NCBI GenBank assembly: GCA_041639705.1
Contig: JBEQBT010000024.1
Coordinates: 1 to 20,994 of the forward strand
Direction: 5' to 3'
Length of the DNA stretch: 20,994 nucleotides
Origin: JARDZI01 sp041639705
Lineage (GTDB): Bacteria > Bacillota > Clostridia > Clostridiales > Caloramatoraceae
Positions 9,149-15,938 of this stretch are shown here, in pieces. The position numbers and the translations under genes were made by a program. Positions within the stretch are counted from its first letter, which is position 1. Every line of letters begins with the position of its first letter. Under the pieces are notes generated by a model. It was not told the DNA's origin and made no database searches. It saw only the letters and a program-made list of their open reading frames with translations.

Positions 9149-9856
9149 TTACTTAATCAAGAAAGAGCCTCTTGAAGAATTTATTTTATTGTTAATTAGT
9201 AGGTCTTGAATATTTTGATTTTGTGCAATCAGAGGATTATCTGGATTATCAATCGATATCAATTCATCATCTAATTTTAATATTAGTGTATCTTTATATG
9301 CATTATTATTAAGTCTAATTTCAATTGTAATCTCAGTCATAGCAGCATCAAAGGCTTCGGGCTTAATTCCAGAGGCTGTCTGTTTATCATCACCTTTGTT
9401 ATTCCACGCCATTTTATATTGTACTGCAATTAATTCGGATATGGAGTTCATTGGCTTGAATTCAGCACCCCAATCGTTGTCACTTCCCATTCCCATGTTT
9501 CCTTTAAATTCTGAAAAGTAATCTGCTAATAAGGGGGCTGGATTCATAGTAACCTTCATATTTGCAATATGCATAATGGTTCTTGGTGCAATTACTAAAT
9601 TATAGTAATAAAATGTTGATTGATCATGCTTAATTTTATAACATTCCAAAAGTTTTGCTTCAAAATATTTCCCCTGAGTAGATCCACAAGAATCAGCGTT
9701 ATGATAGTTTATCATTGTTTCATTTAACTCTGTGCTGTTCCAATCTATCCATGTATATTCTTCTTTTACTCCTTTATTGCATGAACTAATTAGTAAGAAT
9801 GATAATGAAATAATTAAAAAACATAGACCCTTCTTTATGGATATCCCTCCCATCAT
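9149..9856 (-). CDS. Lipoprotein of unknown function, with a doubtful start codon
   Basis: The product has a lipoprotein signal: K-K-G, a hydrophobic run, then lipobox I-S-S-C (Cys26 when counted from the first ATG), so it should be anchored outside the membrane. The mature part, about 210 residues, has no domain I recognise; the C-terminal half (I-T-I-E-I-R-L-N-N, D-T-L-I-L-K-L-D-D-E-L) looks like a beta sandwich. The start is odd. The only in-frame ATGs (9856 and 9853) lie before or overlap the obvious ribosome site GGGAGGG, while the codon correctly spaced after that site is ATA followed by AAG AAG. This looks like ATG changed to ATA in an original M-K-K-G-L-C start, so the gene may be poorly expressed. 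It is the second leftward gene in the probable cargo block. Confidence 0.75.
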   Translation of the reverse strand: MMGGISIKKGLCFLIISLSFLLISSCNKGVKEEYTWIDWNSTELNETMINYHNADSCGSTQGKYFEAKLLECYKIKHDQSTFYYYNLVIAPRTIMHIANMKVTMNPAPLLADYFSEFKGNMGMGSDNDWGAEFKPMNSISELIAVQYKMAWNNKGDDKQTASGIKPEAFDAAMTEITIEIRLNNNAYKDTLILKLDDELISIDNPDNPLIAQNQNIQDLLINNKINSSRGSFLIK

Positions 9857-10224
9857 AAATAATTGAGCTATACATAGCTACCTAACACTATGTAATAATA
9901 CAATAACTTAATTTGAATACATAATGCTAAAGCTATTATTATAAATAATACCATATATATCTAAACATGTAAAGATTTCCAAATTTGTTATAACTTACAT
10001 AGTTGTCTTCAAAAGATGGAGCAGTATTAATATATTTTTTAGATTTTTGACAAACCATTAAATTATTGTACAAATATTTAATGGGGCCTCGCCAACATTT
10101 CCGACTTATCTATATTTTCTCGAATAGAATCGGCATACATAGCAGACTCCAACATTGTTGATATATAAGCAACGAGGAATGCTAAGCAGCAAAAAACTGT
10201 TTCCATATATAGGTATAAGCATTA
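9857..10224. other. Gene-free stretch upstream of the lipoprotein gene
   Basis: There is no convincing reading frame. It contains a 30-bp near-perfect palindrome at 10055-10084 (CCATTAAAT arm with ATTTAATGG) and a possible long-range pairing CCTCG (10087-10091) with CGAGG near 10173-10177, which may belong to the structured region that follows. Confidence 0.4.
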
Positions 10225-10610
10225 ATATTATATTGTGGTACGCCGTGTTGCTCCATAAATGTGGATTGTTAATCCACACGAAACTCTCCAACCTTCATGG
10301 TTGAACTGTTCTGCTAAATTCAGAGGTGTAATTCCTCTGCCACACAGAGTTGATGCCCAGGACCATAAGCCAAAATGGTCAGCAGTATGAGTGCTAATGC
10401 TCCCCAGTGCGGAAATATCTGTTAGTATTATCTGTACTAAGCGGGGTGAAGTTGTAGCCTGAAAAGCCTAAACCAGAGGCATGACATAATAAATGGCGCG
10501 GGCTTATTTAGGACATGATGAAGTATATGAATCGACTTTTAGGCTCCGTTAACTACAGCCAGCGAAAGCTGGAACCTCAGCGAATGTGCAGTTCACCCGC
10601 AATTTGAATT
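10225..10610 (+). ncRNA. Orphan structured RNA, HEARO/IscB omegaRNA-like
   Basis: A dense run of strong hairpins with no coding frame: TGTGGATT/AATCCACA (10260-10278), CAACC/GGTTG (10289-10303), CAGAGG/CCTCTG (10321-10339), GACCAT/ATGGTC (10361-10380), AGCCTAAA pairing with TTTAGGCT about 75 nt later, and CCAGC-gaaa-GCTGG (10559-10572, a GNRA loop). GGGTGAA (10444-10450) closes on TTCACCC (10592-10598). Local GC content is well above the surroundings. The size, order of stems and phrases such as GATGCCCAGGACCATAAGCC recall HEARO RNAs, the guide RNAs that precede iscB. No iscB reading frame follows, so it would be an orphan. Naming is from memory of the class; a covariance search would decide. 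Group I or II intron hallmarks were not found. Confidence 0.45.
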
Positions 10611-10652
10611 ACTCAACTGGATTTTAGATAATCTAATGAAATACTAAATAAC

Positions 10653-10700
10653 TGTAGCTTTGTAAAAAAGTTTACCATTTTGAAAAAAGTTTGACTGAGC
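10653..10700 (+). mobile_element. Tn7-like right-type end, family TGTAG
   Basis: An 8-bp terminus TGTAGCTT (10653-10660) is followed by two abutting 20-bp repeats, TGTAAAAAAGTTTACCATTT (10661-10680) and TGAAAAAAGTTTGACTGAGC (10681-10700). A TGT terminus plus TnsB-type repeats in tandem is the plan of a Tn7 right end. The array is cut short by an IS3-family end at 10696. The terminus matches the left-type end at 11090-11097 (TGTAGGTT on the minus strand). Confidence 0.6.
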
Positions 10701-10869
10701 CTTTCTGCGTAAAATAGACACGGTTTCGTGATAATATCTTTTAATTTCATCTAATTTAAACATCATGGATATTACTTGATATTATGTTAAATACTTACAC
10801 CTAGTTATTGCATTGACCTGACTATATTCAAAATTATTTTTGATATACTTAAAATAGTTTTATGCAGCT
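10696..10869 (-). mobile_element. IS3-family right-end remnant, inverted copy
   Basis: The reverse complement of this stretch matches 15606-15777 along its whole length with scattered differences. It holds the last codons of an IS3 orfB (A-A-stop), the 3' untranslated part, and an outer end reading TGAGCCTTTC, with CACGGTTTCGTG inside. Everything before the last codons of orfB is missing. With the partner at 15606-15777 it flanks the Tn7-end cluster in inverted orientation. Confidence 0.7.
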
Positions 10870-10884
10870 GTGGCTTTAAAATAA

Positions 10885-11097
10885 GGTTTGATCACAATTT
10901 AAACTTAAAATTCAAGGTAATAGCTTAAACAGTAGAATATTATTTATTTTGATCAAACTTTATTATAAAAACTATTGGAGTCTAGTTGGCGGAATAAGAA
11001 ATTTTAATCAAACTTTGTTATATAATTGAAATTATAAATTAACGAGTTTAGGCCATTTGGAAGGCATCTTTTGATCAAACTTTTTTTCAAACCTACA
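10885..11097 (-). mobile_element. Tn7-like left-type end with dispersed TnsB-like sites, family TGTAG
   Basis: Reading inward on the minus strand from 11097: terminus TGTAGGTT, then TGAAAAAAAGTTTGATCAAA (11089-11070). Further copies of AAAGTTTGATYAAA have their centres near 11010 and 10956, and a weaker one near 10895, so spacing is about 55-67 bp. Dispersed sites at this spacing are the plan of a Tn7 left end, in contrast to tandem sites at right ends. It may be the cargo-side end of the tnsBCDE element or of a second element starting at 10653; the sequence does not settle which. Confidence 0.6.
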
Positions 11098-11102
11098 CCT
11101 GT

Positions 11103-11187
11103 TGTTTTGTAAAAAAAAGTTGTTTACTGTACAAAAAAGTCGTTTACTGAATAACAAAGTTGTTTATTGAACAAGAAAGTTGTATAT
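11103..11187 (+). mobile_element. Tn7-like right end with four tandem TnsB-like sites
   Basis: The terminus TGTTTTGT begins at 11103, exactly 5 bp (CCTGT) after the left end at 11097. Four abutting 20-bp repeats follow at 11108, 11128, 11148 and 11168: for example TGTAAAAAAAAGTTGTTTAC, TGTACAAAAAAGTCGTTTAC and TGAATAACAAAGTTGTTTAT. Four overlapping sites next to the terminus is the layout of the Tn7 right end, and a tnsA-like start follows 52 bp further on, as in an intact element. Confidence 0.75.
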
Positions 11188-11238
11188 TAGACTACCTTTT
11201 GGCAATAATATAAATATATTCCCAGAAGGTGGTTTTTT

Positions 11239-11277
11239 ATGAGCAAAAGAAATATGACATGGACTGCATGTATGTAA
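11239..11277 (+). pseudogene. tnsA: First codons of a second tnsA, cut off
   Basis: A ribosome site AGAAGGTGG (11224-11232) precedes ATG AGC AAA AGA AAT ATG ACA TGG ACT, giving M-S-K-R-N-M-T-W-T, a typical TnsA opening. It lies 136 bp inside the Tn7-like right end at 11103, the place tnsA should be. The frame is broken after about ten codons where the next element begins (TGTATGTA at 11269) and stops at 11277. The identification rests on position, the ribosome site and the short match. Confidence 0.5.
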
Positions 11278-12378
11278 AAAACTCGTTCAACTCGCACCAA
11301 AGTCATTCAACACACACTAAAGTCGTTCAACAAAACCAGGTTAAAATGGGGGAGAAATCTCCTGTTTCAGCCTGGTTTCTTTATTTTTACTGAAAAATCA
11401 GAGAAAATGATTGAGCAAAAGAATGATCAAAAGCTGTCTCCATAAATAATCTCGAATAGTTCCCGAATAAAAACTAGAATTTATCCTTCATCTTTGCCTC
11501 AAACCTTTAACCTCAAGCCTTTCACCAACCCTACCTTCCAAAATAAAAAGGTTATAATTAGAATGAAAAACAGACTAAATCCTTGATTTTTTCATTTCCA
11601 AAAATATCTGAATTAAAAATCGGATCAAATATCTGAATCCTTCATGCTTTTGTTCCTCCAAATATCAGGATAAAAAGGGATTAAAGGTTGACTAAATGCT
11701 TGAAATTTAAAGGCTTAAAATAGTGTATTAATACTTTTTCCTGAAAAGCTAAAGTAAGAAAAGAAGGGGCGGAACACTTAACAGACCAGGGGAAATTAGT
11801 GATTAGGAATAAGGAAAAAGGTTAGTGTGAAAAGGTAGTGGGATCAAGTATTTGATCTCCTTAACTATCTGCCCAACATCTAAAAAACATAAAGAATAAA
11901 AATTGAATTAAAAAATTGATGATAAGTTTGAAAATTCCTTATTAGAAAACAGGATTTAGTAGCTTGGGTGAAGGATTGAGAATTAAGCGTTTAAGAGGAT
12001 TAGAGATTGTAAAAATTGCTCGTATTAAAGGGTTGAAGAATTTGATATAGCCTGAAAAGAAGAGGGATTAGAAAGCATGAAAAAAAGTTAAAATGATATA
12101 AGGTTTAAAGATTGAGGCAATTTTGCCACAATGTTTTGAGATTAGAATAGAAAAGATAAAATAATTGAATTCAAAATTGAAAATTTCCTATCTCCTAATT
12201 CCTAATTTCTAACCCCTCTTTTGCACGACTTTGTTCTAAAAAATTGAGATAAAAATGGAATAAAAAAGGAAAGAGAAATGTGGCTTTTGAACGACTATAA
12301 TAAAATTAGGTGAAAAATGGGAACGGTAGAATGCGGGTTTGAGGGGTGTGCGTTGAACGAGTTTGGTGTGGGATTACA
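11269..12378 (+). mobile_element. Gene-free Tn7-like element of about 1.1 kb
   Basis: The left boundary is TGTATGTA (11269-11276) followed by three abutting 20-bp repeats at 11277, 11297 and 11317, with cores CTCGTTCAAC, AGTCATTCAAC and AGTCGTTCAAC. The right boundary reads, on the minus strand, TGTAATCC from 12378. It is followed by the same core in inverted orientation near 12362-12350, 12296-12285 and 12230-12219, at a regular 66-bp spacing. One end with tandem sites and the other with dispersed sites is the Tn7 asymmetry. The interior has no credible gene; it is purine-rich and includes a hairpin at 11333-11378. The flanking 5 bp (CTGCA and TCAAC) do not match, so this copy has recombined or lost DNA since insertion. 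A partial second copy lies at 14765-15389. Confidence 0.65.
11333..11384 (+). terminator. Branched stem-loop with T-rich tail inside the gene-free element
   Basis: AAACCAGG (11333-11340) pairs with CCTGGTTT (11371-11378), with an inner stem GGAG/CTCC (11351-11362), and is followed by CTTTATTTTT. The same structure occurs in the second copy at 14832-14884. It may insulate the element from outside transcription. Confidence 0.55.
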
Positions 12379-12552
12379 TCAACATCTACATATTTTATAA
12401 ATTCATCAATAATAGTGGCAGACTTTTCAAGCCTTATTTCATAACGTTTTTCATAATAATCCTCATGCCCCTTGTATTGATCGCTAACTTCTTTTTCTAT
12501 TTTATAAAGTTGCTCGCAAAAATTAAACCCTATTAGTGCTCTTGAACTTTTA
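12379..12552 (-). pseudogene. IS66-family transposase fragment (C-terminal part)
   Basis: The minus-strand frame reads A-L-I-G-F-N-F-C-E-Q-L-Y-K-I-E-K-E, then R-L-E-K-S-A-T-I-I-D-E-F-I-K-Y-V-D. This is the C-terminal segment of IS66 TnpC-type transposases (G-x-N-Y-C-x-x-L-F-x-I-E, R-L-x-x-S-K-P). About 58 residues survive. One side is cut by the left-type end of the gene-free element at 12378, the other joins an IS256 fragment at about 12553. It is a dead remnant. Confidence 0.65.
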
Positions 12553-13357
12553 TATGGGTTTGAAGTAAGTGAGGGGATGGTATCAGACATTACAGACAGA
12601 CTGCTTCCACAAATAGATGAGTGGCAGCACAGGCCTCTTTCAACAGTCTATCCTGTAATATTTATTGATGCGGTACACTACAACAATGTAATTAGGAAGC
12701 TTGCTGCATACATTATCTTGGGAATAAATGATGAAGGTATGAAGGAAGTTTTATCAATACAAATAGGGGAAAATGAGAGCAGTAAATACTGGCTTAGTGC
12801 ACTTAACGAACTAAAGAATCGTGGAGTTAAAGATATACTTATTCTGTGTGCAGATGTGCTTACAGGCATAAAGGAATCAATAACTGTAGCTTTTCCAAAT
12901 ACAGAGTATCAGCGTTGCATCGTACATCAGGTACGTAATACACTCAAATATGTATCTGATAAGGATAAGAAGGTATTTGCAGCTGAATTAAAGACCATAT
13001 ACCAAGCTCCCAATGAAGGAACATGATATGAACGTATGGAAGCCATAAGGGACAAGTGGGAAGACAAATACCCTAATGCTATGAAAAGCTGGGTAAAAAA
13101 TTGGGATGTAATCTGCCCGATATTTAAATTTACAGCAGACGTCCGCAAGGTGATTTACACAACTGATGCCATTGAAAGATTAAACAGCACCTATCGCAGG
13201 CTTAACAGCCAGAGAAGTGTATATCCCAGCGATACATCTTTGCTGAAATCCCTGTACCTGGCAACTTTTGAGGCTGCAAAAATGGAGCTTGCCATTGAGA
13301 AACTGGGGCAAGGTTTATGGGGAACTCTCAATCATGTACGAAGGCAGGTTTGAATAA
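12553..13357 (+). pseudogene. IS256 (Mutator)-family transposase, broken
   Basis: The frame begins in mid-protein at Y-G-F-E-V-S-E-G-M-V-S-D-I-T and keeps the DDE neighbourhood: F-I-D-A-V-H-Y near 12661, C-A-D-V-L-T-G-I near 12846 and Y-T-T-D-A-I-E-R-L-N near 13155. It is disabled in three ways: the N-terminal third is lost at the IS66 junction; a TGA stop interrupts the frame at 13024-13026; and a deletion in the A-run near 13275 shifts the frame. After the shift the true C-terminus (W-S-L-P-L-R-N-W-G-K-V-Y-G-E-L-S) continues in another frame to TAA at 13355-13357. The terminal inverted repeat on the right probably lies near 13500-13522, just past the end of the next gene. Confidence 0.85.
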
Positions 13358-13442
13358 ATAATCATGCCTTTTTAAGAATAAAATTTCGTCCTTTCTATAA
13401 GGCGTTCTTGACATGCCCTAAACAATCTTTTATAGTGAAAAC

Positions 13443-13478
13443 AAGGTGGACAACTCAAATATTGAATTGTTCCACCTT
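13443..13478 (-). terminator. Terminator of the leftward secreted-protein gene
   Basis: A near-perfect 36-nt palindrome (AAGGTGGA arm with TTCCACCTT) lies 50 bp past the stop at 13528. On the minus strand the stem is followed by GTTTTC. It lies in the DNA left by the IS256 insertion, so it may not be the gene's original terminator. Confidence 0.55.
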
Positions 13479-13527
13479 AAAAAATTATCACAGAAAGATA
13501 ATTTACAGAAAAAACTTCACACTCTCT

Positions 13528-14118
13528 TTAAGATCGTACAACTTCAAGATAATTCAAAGTTGGTGTATATGTGTATGTATCACCTGTATATTCCCAGCCA
13601 AGATCTGGACGCATTATTATTCTTCTATACAATTGATATTTTGAAACTTGTATATCTTTATATATTAACAATTTACACGGTATATTTATGTATGGTGATG
13701 ATATCCAAGTACCACTTGCACCTGTCTGACCTGGTGAAACACTCACACTAAGCATTTCATATGCAAAACTAACTGAAACCGAGACTTCATTTCCACCATC
13801 TGTCCAATAAAATCCACCTGGTGAAGCAAATGACGTGCCATTTACGGGCTGATTCGCTGCATATCCAATTCTAACCTTTCTATTTGTTTGAGTACCAACC
13901 AACACAGCCTTATATTCATAATCATTAGTCATAGGCAAATTTAACCTATTTAAATAAGAATCTATAGCCTTCTTTTCTTGTTTTACGATTTCTTCTCTAG
14001 GAATACTTATTATTACTTCTTTGCTCTCCTTAGTATCCCGATTTTCTTGTGCTGCAGCCATTGTTGTTGAAGCAAAAATCATGGTTAAACTTAAAATAAT
14101 AGATACTAATTTTTTCAT
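13528..14118 (-). CDS. Small secreted protein of unknown function
   Basis: From the ATG at 14118, which has GGGGAGG 9 bp upstream, the product is 196 residues with a standard signal peptide (M-K-K-L, hydrophobic 5-19, cleavage near A-A-A at 21-23). The mature part has a charged helical segment (E-E-I-V-K-Q-E-K-K-A-I-D-S-Y), then a Gly/Ser/Tyr/Val-rich beta-like region with F-Y-W-T-D-G-G-N-E-V-S-V-S-V-S, ending W-E-Y-T-G-D-T-Y-T-Y-T-P. I do not recognise the family; in style it resembles the other secreted protein at 7595-8578. The C-terminus runs right up to the IS256 end, so the last few residues may have been altered. It is divergent from the gene at 14259. Confidence 0.8.
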   Translation of the reverse strand: MKKLVSIILSLTMIFASTTMAAAQENRDTKESKEVIISIPREEIVKQEKKAIDSYLNRLNLPMTNDYEYKAVLVGTQTNRKVRIGYAANQPVNGTSFASPGGFYWTDGGNEVSVSVSFAYEMLSVSVSPGQTGASGTWISSPYINIPCKLLIYKDIQVSKYQLYRRIIMRPDLGWEYTGDTYTYTPTLNYLEVVRS

Positions 14119-14161
14119 GAACATCATCCTCCCCTTTCCTAATTTCATATATTATAGTATA

Positions 14162-14189
14162 ATAATAGCATATATATAATTTTTGTAAA
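14162..14189 (-). promoter_or_regulatory. Promoter of the leftward secreted-protein gene
   Basis: On the minus strand TTTACA (14189-14184) is followed after 16 bp by TATTAT (14167-14162). The ribosome site lies about 28 bp downstream. The -35 box falls inside the inverted repeat at 14181-14210. Confidence 0.5.
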
Positions 14190-14220
14190 CACTTCCATCT
14201 GTTTACAAAATTGTTTACAG
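14181..14220. promoter_or_regulatory. Operator-like inverted repeat between divergent genes
   Basis: TTTTGTAAACA (14181-14191) and TGTTTACAAAA (14200-14210) form a perfect 11-bp inverted repeat with an 8-bp spacer, and a third half-site TTGTTTACAG follows directly (14211-14220). It overlaps the -35 box of the leftward gene and lies 39 bp before the rightward gene, so one repressor could control both. The half-site also resembles the TnsB-like repeat at 11108 (GTTGTTTAC), so an old transposon end is an alternative. Confidence 0.5.
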
Positions 14221-14258
14221 AAAACAAAAAATATTATCAATGTATAAGGGGATTTTAG

Positions 14259-14663
14259 ATGCTAATAAAAAAAATTTCTAATGTATATGTAAAAATTATT
14301 TTTATAGTATTATTATTTTTGATGTTTACATTGTTAGTGTACAGGTATAATTTTAACAATCAAATAAATAGTTTACACGGCACTTATACATGTGAAAGTC
14401 TTCCTTTCACGTCTATTGTCTTTAATGAAAAGGACAATAATGCTTTTTATTACTACTACAAAGATTCAGAAGGGAAACAAATAGAAGATAAGGGTATTTA
14501 TTCAAAGAAAAAAGATAACATATATATTATTAAAAGCAACATTTTTAATAATACTGAAATTATTCGTAATAAGAATAAATTTTTTATTAAAATTGATGGG
14601 AAAGAATATATCTTCAAAAAAATCAATAATACACCATCTATAATAATTTCTAAAACATCGTAA
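14259..14663 (+). CDS. Small membrane-anchored protein of unknown function
   Basis: The 134-residue product has one N-terminal transmembrane helix (about 10-28, I-I-F-I-V-L-L-F-L-M-F) after a short basic lead, then a polar extracytoplasmic domain of about 100 residues. That domain has L-H-G-T-Y-T-C-E-S near 39-47 and repeated Lys/Ile/Asn-rich strands. The opening G-T-Y and alternating strands resemble small lipocalin-like or DUF-type beta domains, but I cannot assign a family. A weak ribosome site AAGGGGA lies 8-9 bp upstream. The gene is very AT-rich. It diverges from the secreted-protein gene across a shared operator-like repeat and lies just inside the Tn7-like left end at 14759, so it is likely cargo. 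Confidence 0.65.
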   Translation: MLIKKISNVYVKIIFIVLLFLMFTLLVYRYNFNNQINSLHGTYTCESLPFTSIVFNEKDNNAFYYYYKDSEGKQIEDKGIYSKKKDNIYIIKSNIFNNTEIIRNKNKFFIKIDGKEYIFKKINNTPSIIISKTS

Positions 14664-14731
14664 AAATATCTTTTGGTTCAACGATGAAATTAGTTGTATT
14701 TTTATGTGAAAATAGGCTTTATATAGTTAAT

Positions 14732-14759
14732 TTTGATCAAACTTTATTACAAACCTACA
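14732..14759 (-). mobile_element. Second Tn7-like left-type end, family TGTAG
   Basis: Inward on the minus strand from 14759: TGTAGGTT, then TGTAATAAAGTTTGATCAAA (14751-14732). It matches the outermost 28 bp of the left end at 11070-11097. Only this one site is clear. It is followed by exactly 5 bp (ATTGT) and then the next element's terminus at 14765. It could be the far end of the element whose right end lies at 11103, with the cargo genes at 13528-14663 inside. Confidence 0.55.
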
Positions 14760-14764
14760 ATTGT

Positions 14765-15389
14765 TGTATGTAATCTCAAACTAGTTCAACCCGCACCAAA
14801 GTCATTCAACACACACTAAAGTCGTTCAACAAAACCAGGTTAAAATGGGGGGAGAAATCTCCTGTTTCAGCCTGGTTTCTTTATTTTACTGAAAAATCAG
14901 AGAGAATGATTGAGCAAAAGAATGATCAAAAGCCGTCTCCAAAAAATAATCTCGTCAAAAAGAAGAATAGTTCCAGAATAAAAACTAGAATTTATCCTTC
15001 ATGTTTGCCTCAAACCTTTAACCTCAAGCCTTTCACCAACCCTTCCTTCCAAAATAAAAAGGCTAGAATTAGAATGAATAATAGACTAAATCCTTGATTT
15101 TTTCATTTTCAAAAATATCTGAATTAAAAATCGGATCAAATATTTGAATCCTTCATGCTTTTGGCCCTCCAAGTATCAGGATAAAAAGGGATTAAAGGTT
15201 GACCAAATGCTTGAAATTAAAAGGTTCTTAATAGTGTATTAATACTTTTTCCTGAAAAGCTAAAGTGAGAAAAGAAGGGGCAGAACACTTAACAGGCCAG
15301 GGGAAATTAGTAATTAGGAATAAGGAAAACGGTTAGTGTGAAAAGGTAGTGGGATCAGTAATTAATCTCCTTAACTATCTGCCCAACAT
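14765..15389 (+). repeat. Partial second copy of the gene-free Tn7-like element
   Basis: This stretch is a direct repeat of 11269-11879 with few differences. It starts with the same terminus TGTATGTA (14765-14772) and the tandem CGTTCAAC-type sites, keeps the stem-loop at 14832-14878, and contains a small insertion near 14955. It ends at GCCCAACAT (15389), where an IS3 fragment begins, so the dispersed-site end is missing. A 63-codon frame inside it is not conserved in the first copy and is not a gene. Confidence 0.85.
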
Positions 15390-15615
15390 GAGCCGCAAAG
15401 GGAATCCATAGGATAATGCAGTAGCTGAAAATTTCTTTAGCAACATGAAATGCGAATGCACGAATTTTTATCACTTTAAAACAAGAGCAGAAGCAAAGCA
15501 AGTTATATTTGAGAACATAGAAGTATATTATAATCGCCAGAGAAGACATTCAAGCTGCTGTTTGCTTCCGCCAAAGAGGTACAAGCATATGTTATTTTCA
15601 AAAGAAGCTGCATAA
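15388..15615 (+). pseudogene. IS3-family orfB transposase, C-terminal fragment
   Basis: The frame M-S-R-K-G-N-P-stop-D-N-A-V-A-E-N-F-F-S-N-M-K-C-E, then Y-Y-N-R-Q-R-R-H-S, is the C-terminal signature of IS3 orfB, including the glutamate of the DDE triad in A-E-N-F-F. A TAG at 15409-15411 interrupts it, and everything upstream, including the first two catalytic aspartates, is replaced by the repeat ending at 15389. It ends at TAA 15613-15615. Confidence 0.85.
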
Positions 15616-15777
15616 AACTATTTTAACTATATCAAAAATAATTTTGAATATAGTAAGGTTAATGCAATAACCAAATGTAAATATTTAACAGAATATAAAA
15701 TAATACCTATTGTGTTTAAATGATGAAATCAAGAGATATTATCACGAAACCGTGTCTATTTTACGCGGAAAGGCTCA
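15606..15777 (+). mobile_element. IS3-family right end, inverted partner of 10696-10869
   Basis: The end of orfB, its 3' untranslated part and a terminus read on the minus strand as TGAGCCTTTCCGCG. It is the reverse complement of 10696-10869, with about 170 bp shared. This point probably marks the right edge of the mobile-element cluster. Confidence 0.7.
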
Positions 15778-15887
15778 CTTTTACAGAAAAGCAAAACAAC
15801 ATTCACAGATTATTGTTAAAATTACTAGGCTGTGGATGTTATTTTTCTATAGGGGTAAGTTATTGTCTTTAACTTTTTTGTTAAAAA

Positions 15888-15916
15888 TTGTTAACCACTC
15901 CCTTAATAAATGTTAT
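15888..15916 (+). promoter_or_regulatory. Possible promoter of the DUF5050 lipoprotein gene
   Basis: TTGTTA (15888-15893), a 17-bp spacer, then TGTTAT (15911-15916) lie 23 bp before the start codon. Each box matches the sigma-A consensus at four of six positions, so this is a weak assignment. Confidence 0.3.
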
Positions 15917-15938
15917 TATTATATTGGGAGGAGATGGG

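Noticed and set aside
10106..10291. A 61-codon minus-strand frame overlapping the structured RNA
   Set aside because: It has no ribosome site and no protein-like composition, and the underlying sequence is better explained by hairpins.
10225..10610. Group I or group II intron
   Set aside because: I found no domain V-like AGC/GTT-type terminal hairpin, no intron-encoded protein and no group I core motifs.
7360..10652. An undisputed left end of the tnsBCDE element within this stretch
   Set aside because: I looked for TGT...ACA termini with repeated sites between tnsE and 10653 and saw none; the best candidate end is at 11097.
11108..11187. CRISPR array
   Set aside because: The 20-bp repeats abut one another without spacers and follow a TGT terminus, so they are transposon-end binding sites.
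13408..13751. Two overlapping plus-strand frames of 78 and 101 codons
   Set aside because: They are antisense to the secreted-protein gene, which has a signal peptide, ribosome site and promoter.
14181..14210. CcpA catabolite site (cre)
   Set aside because: The half-sites GTAAAC and GTTTAC resemble cre, but they are 8 bp apart instead of contiguous.
14906..15097. A 63-codon reading frame inside the second copy of the gene-free element
   Set aside because: The first copy has a stop after eleven codons and a small deletion in the same place, so the frame is not conserved; no ribosome site precedes it.
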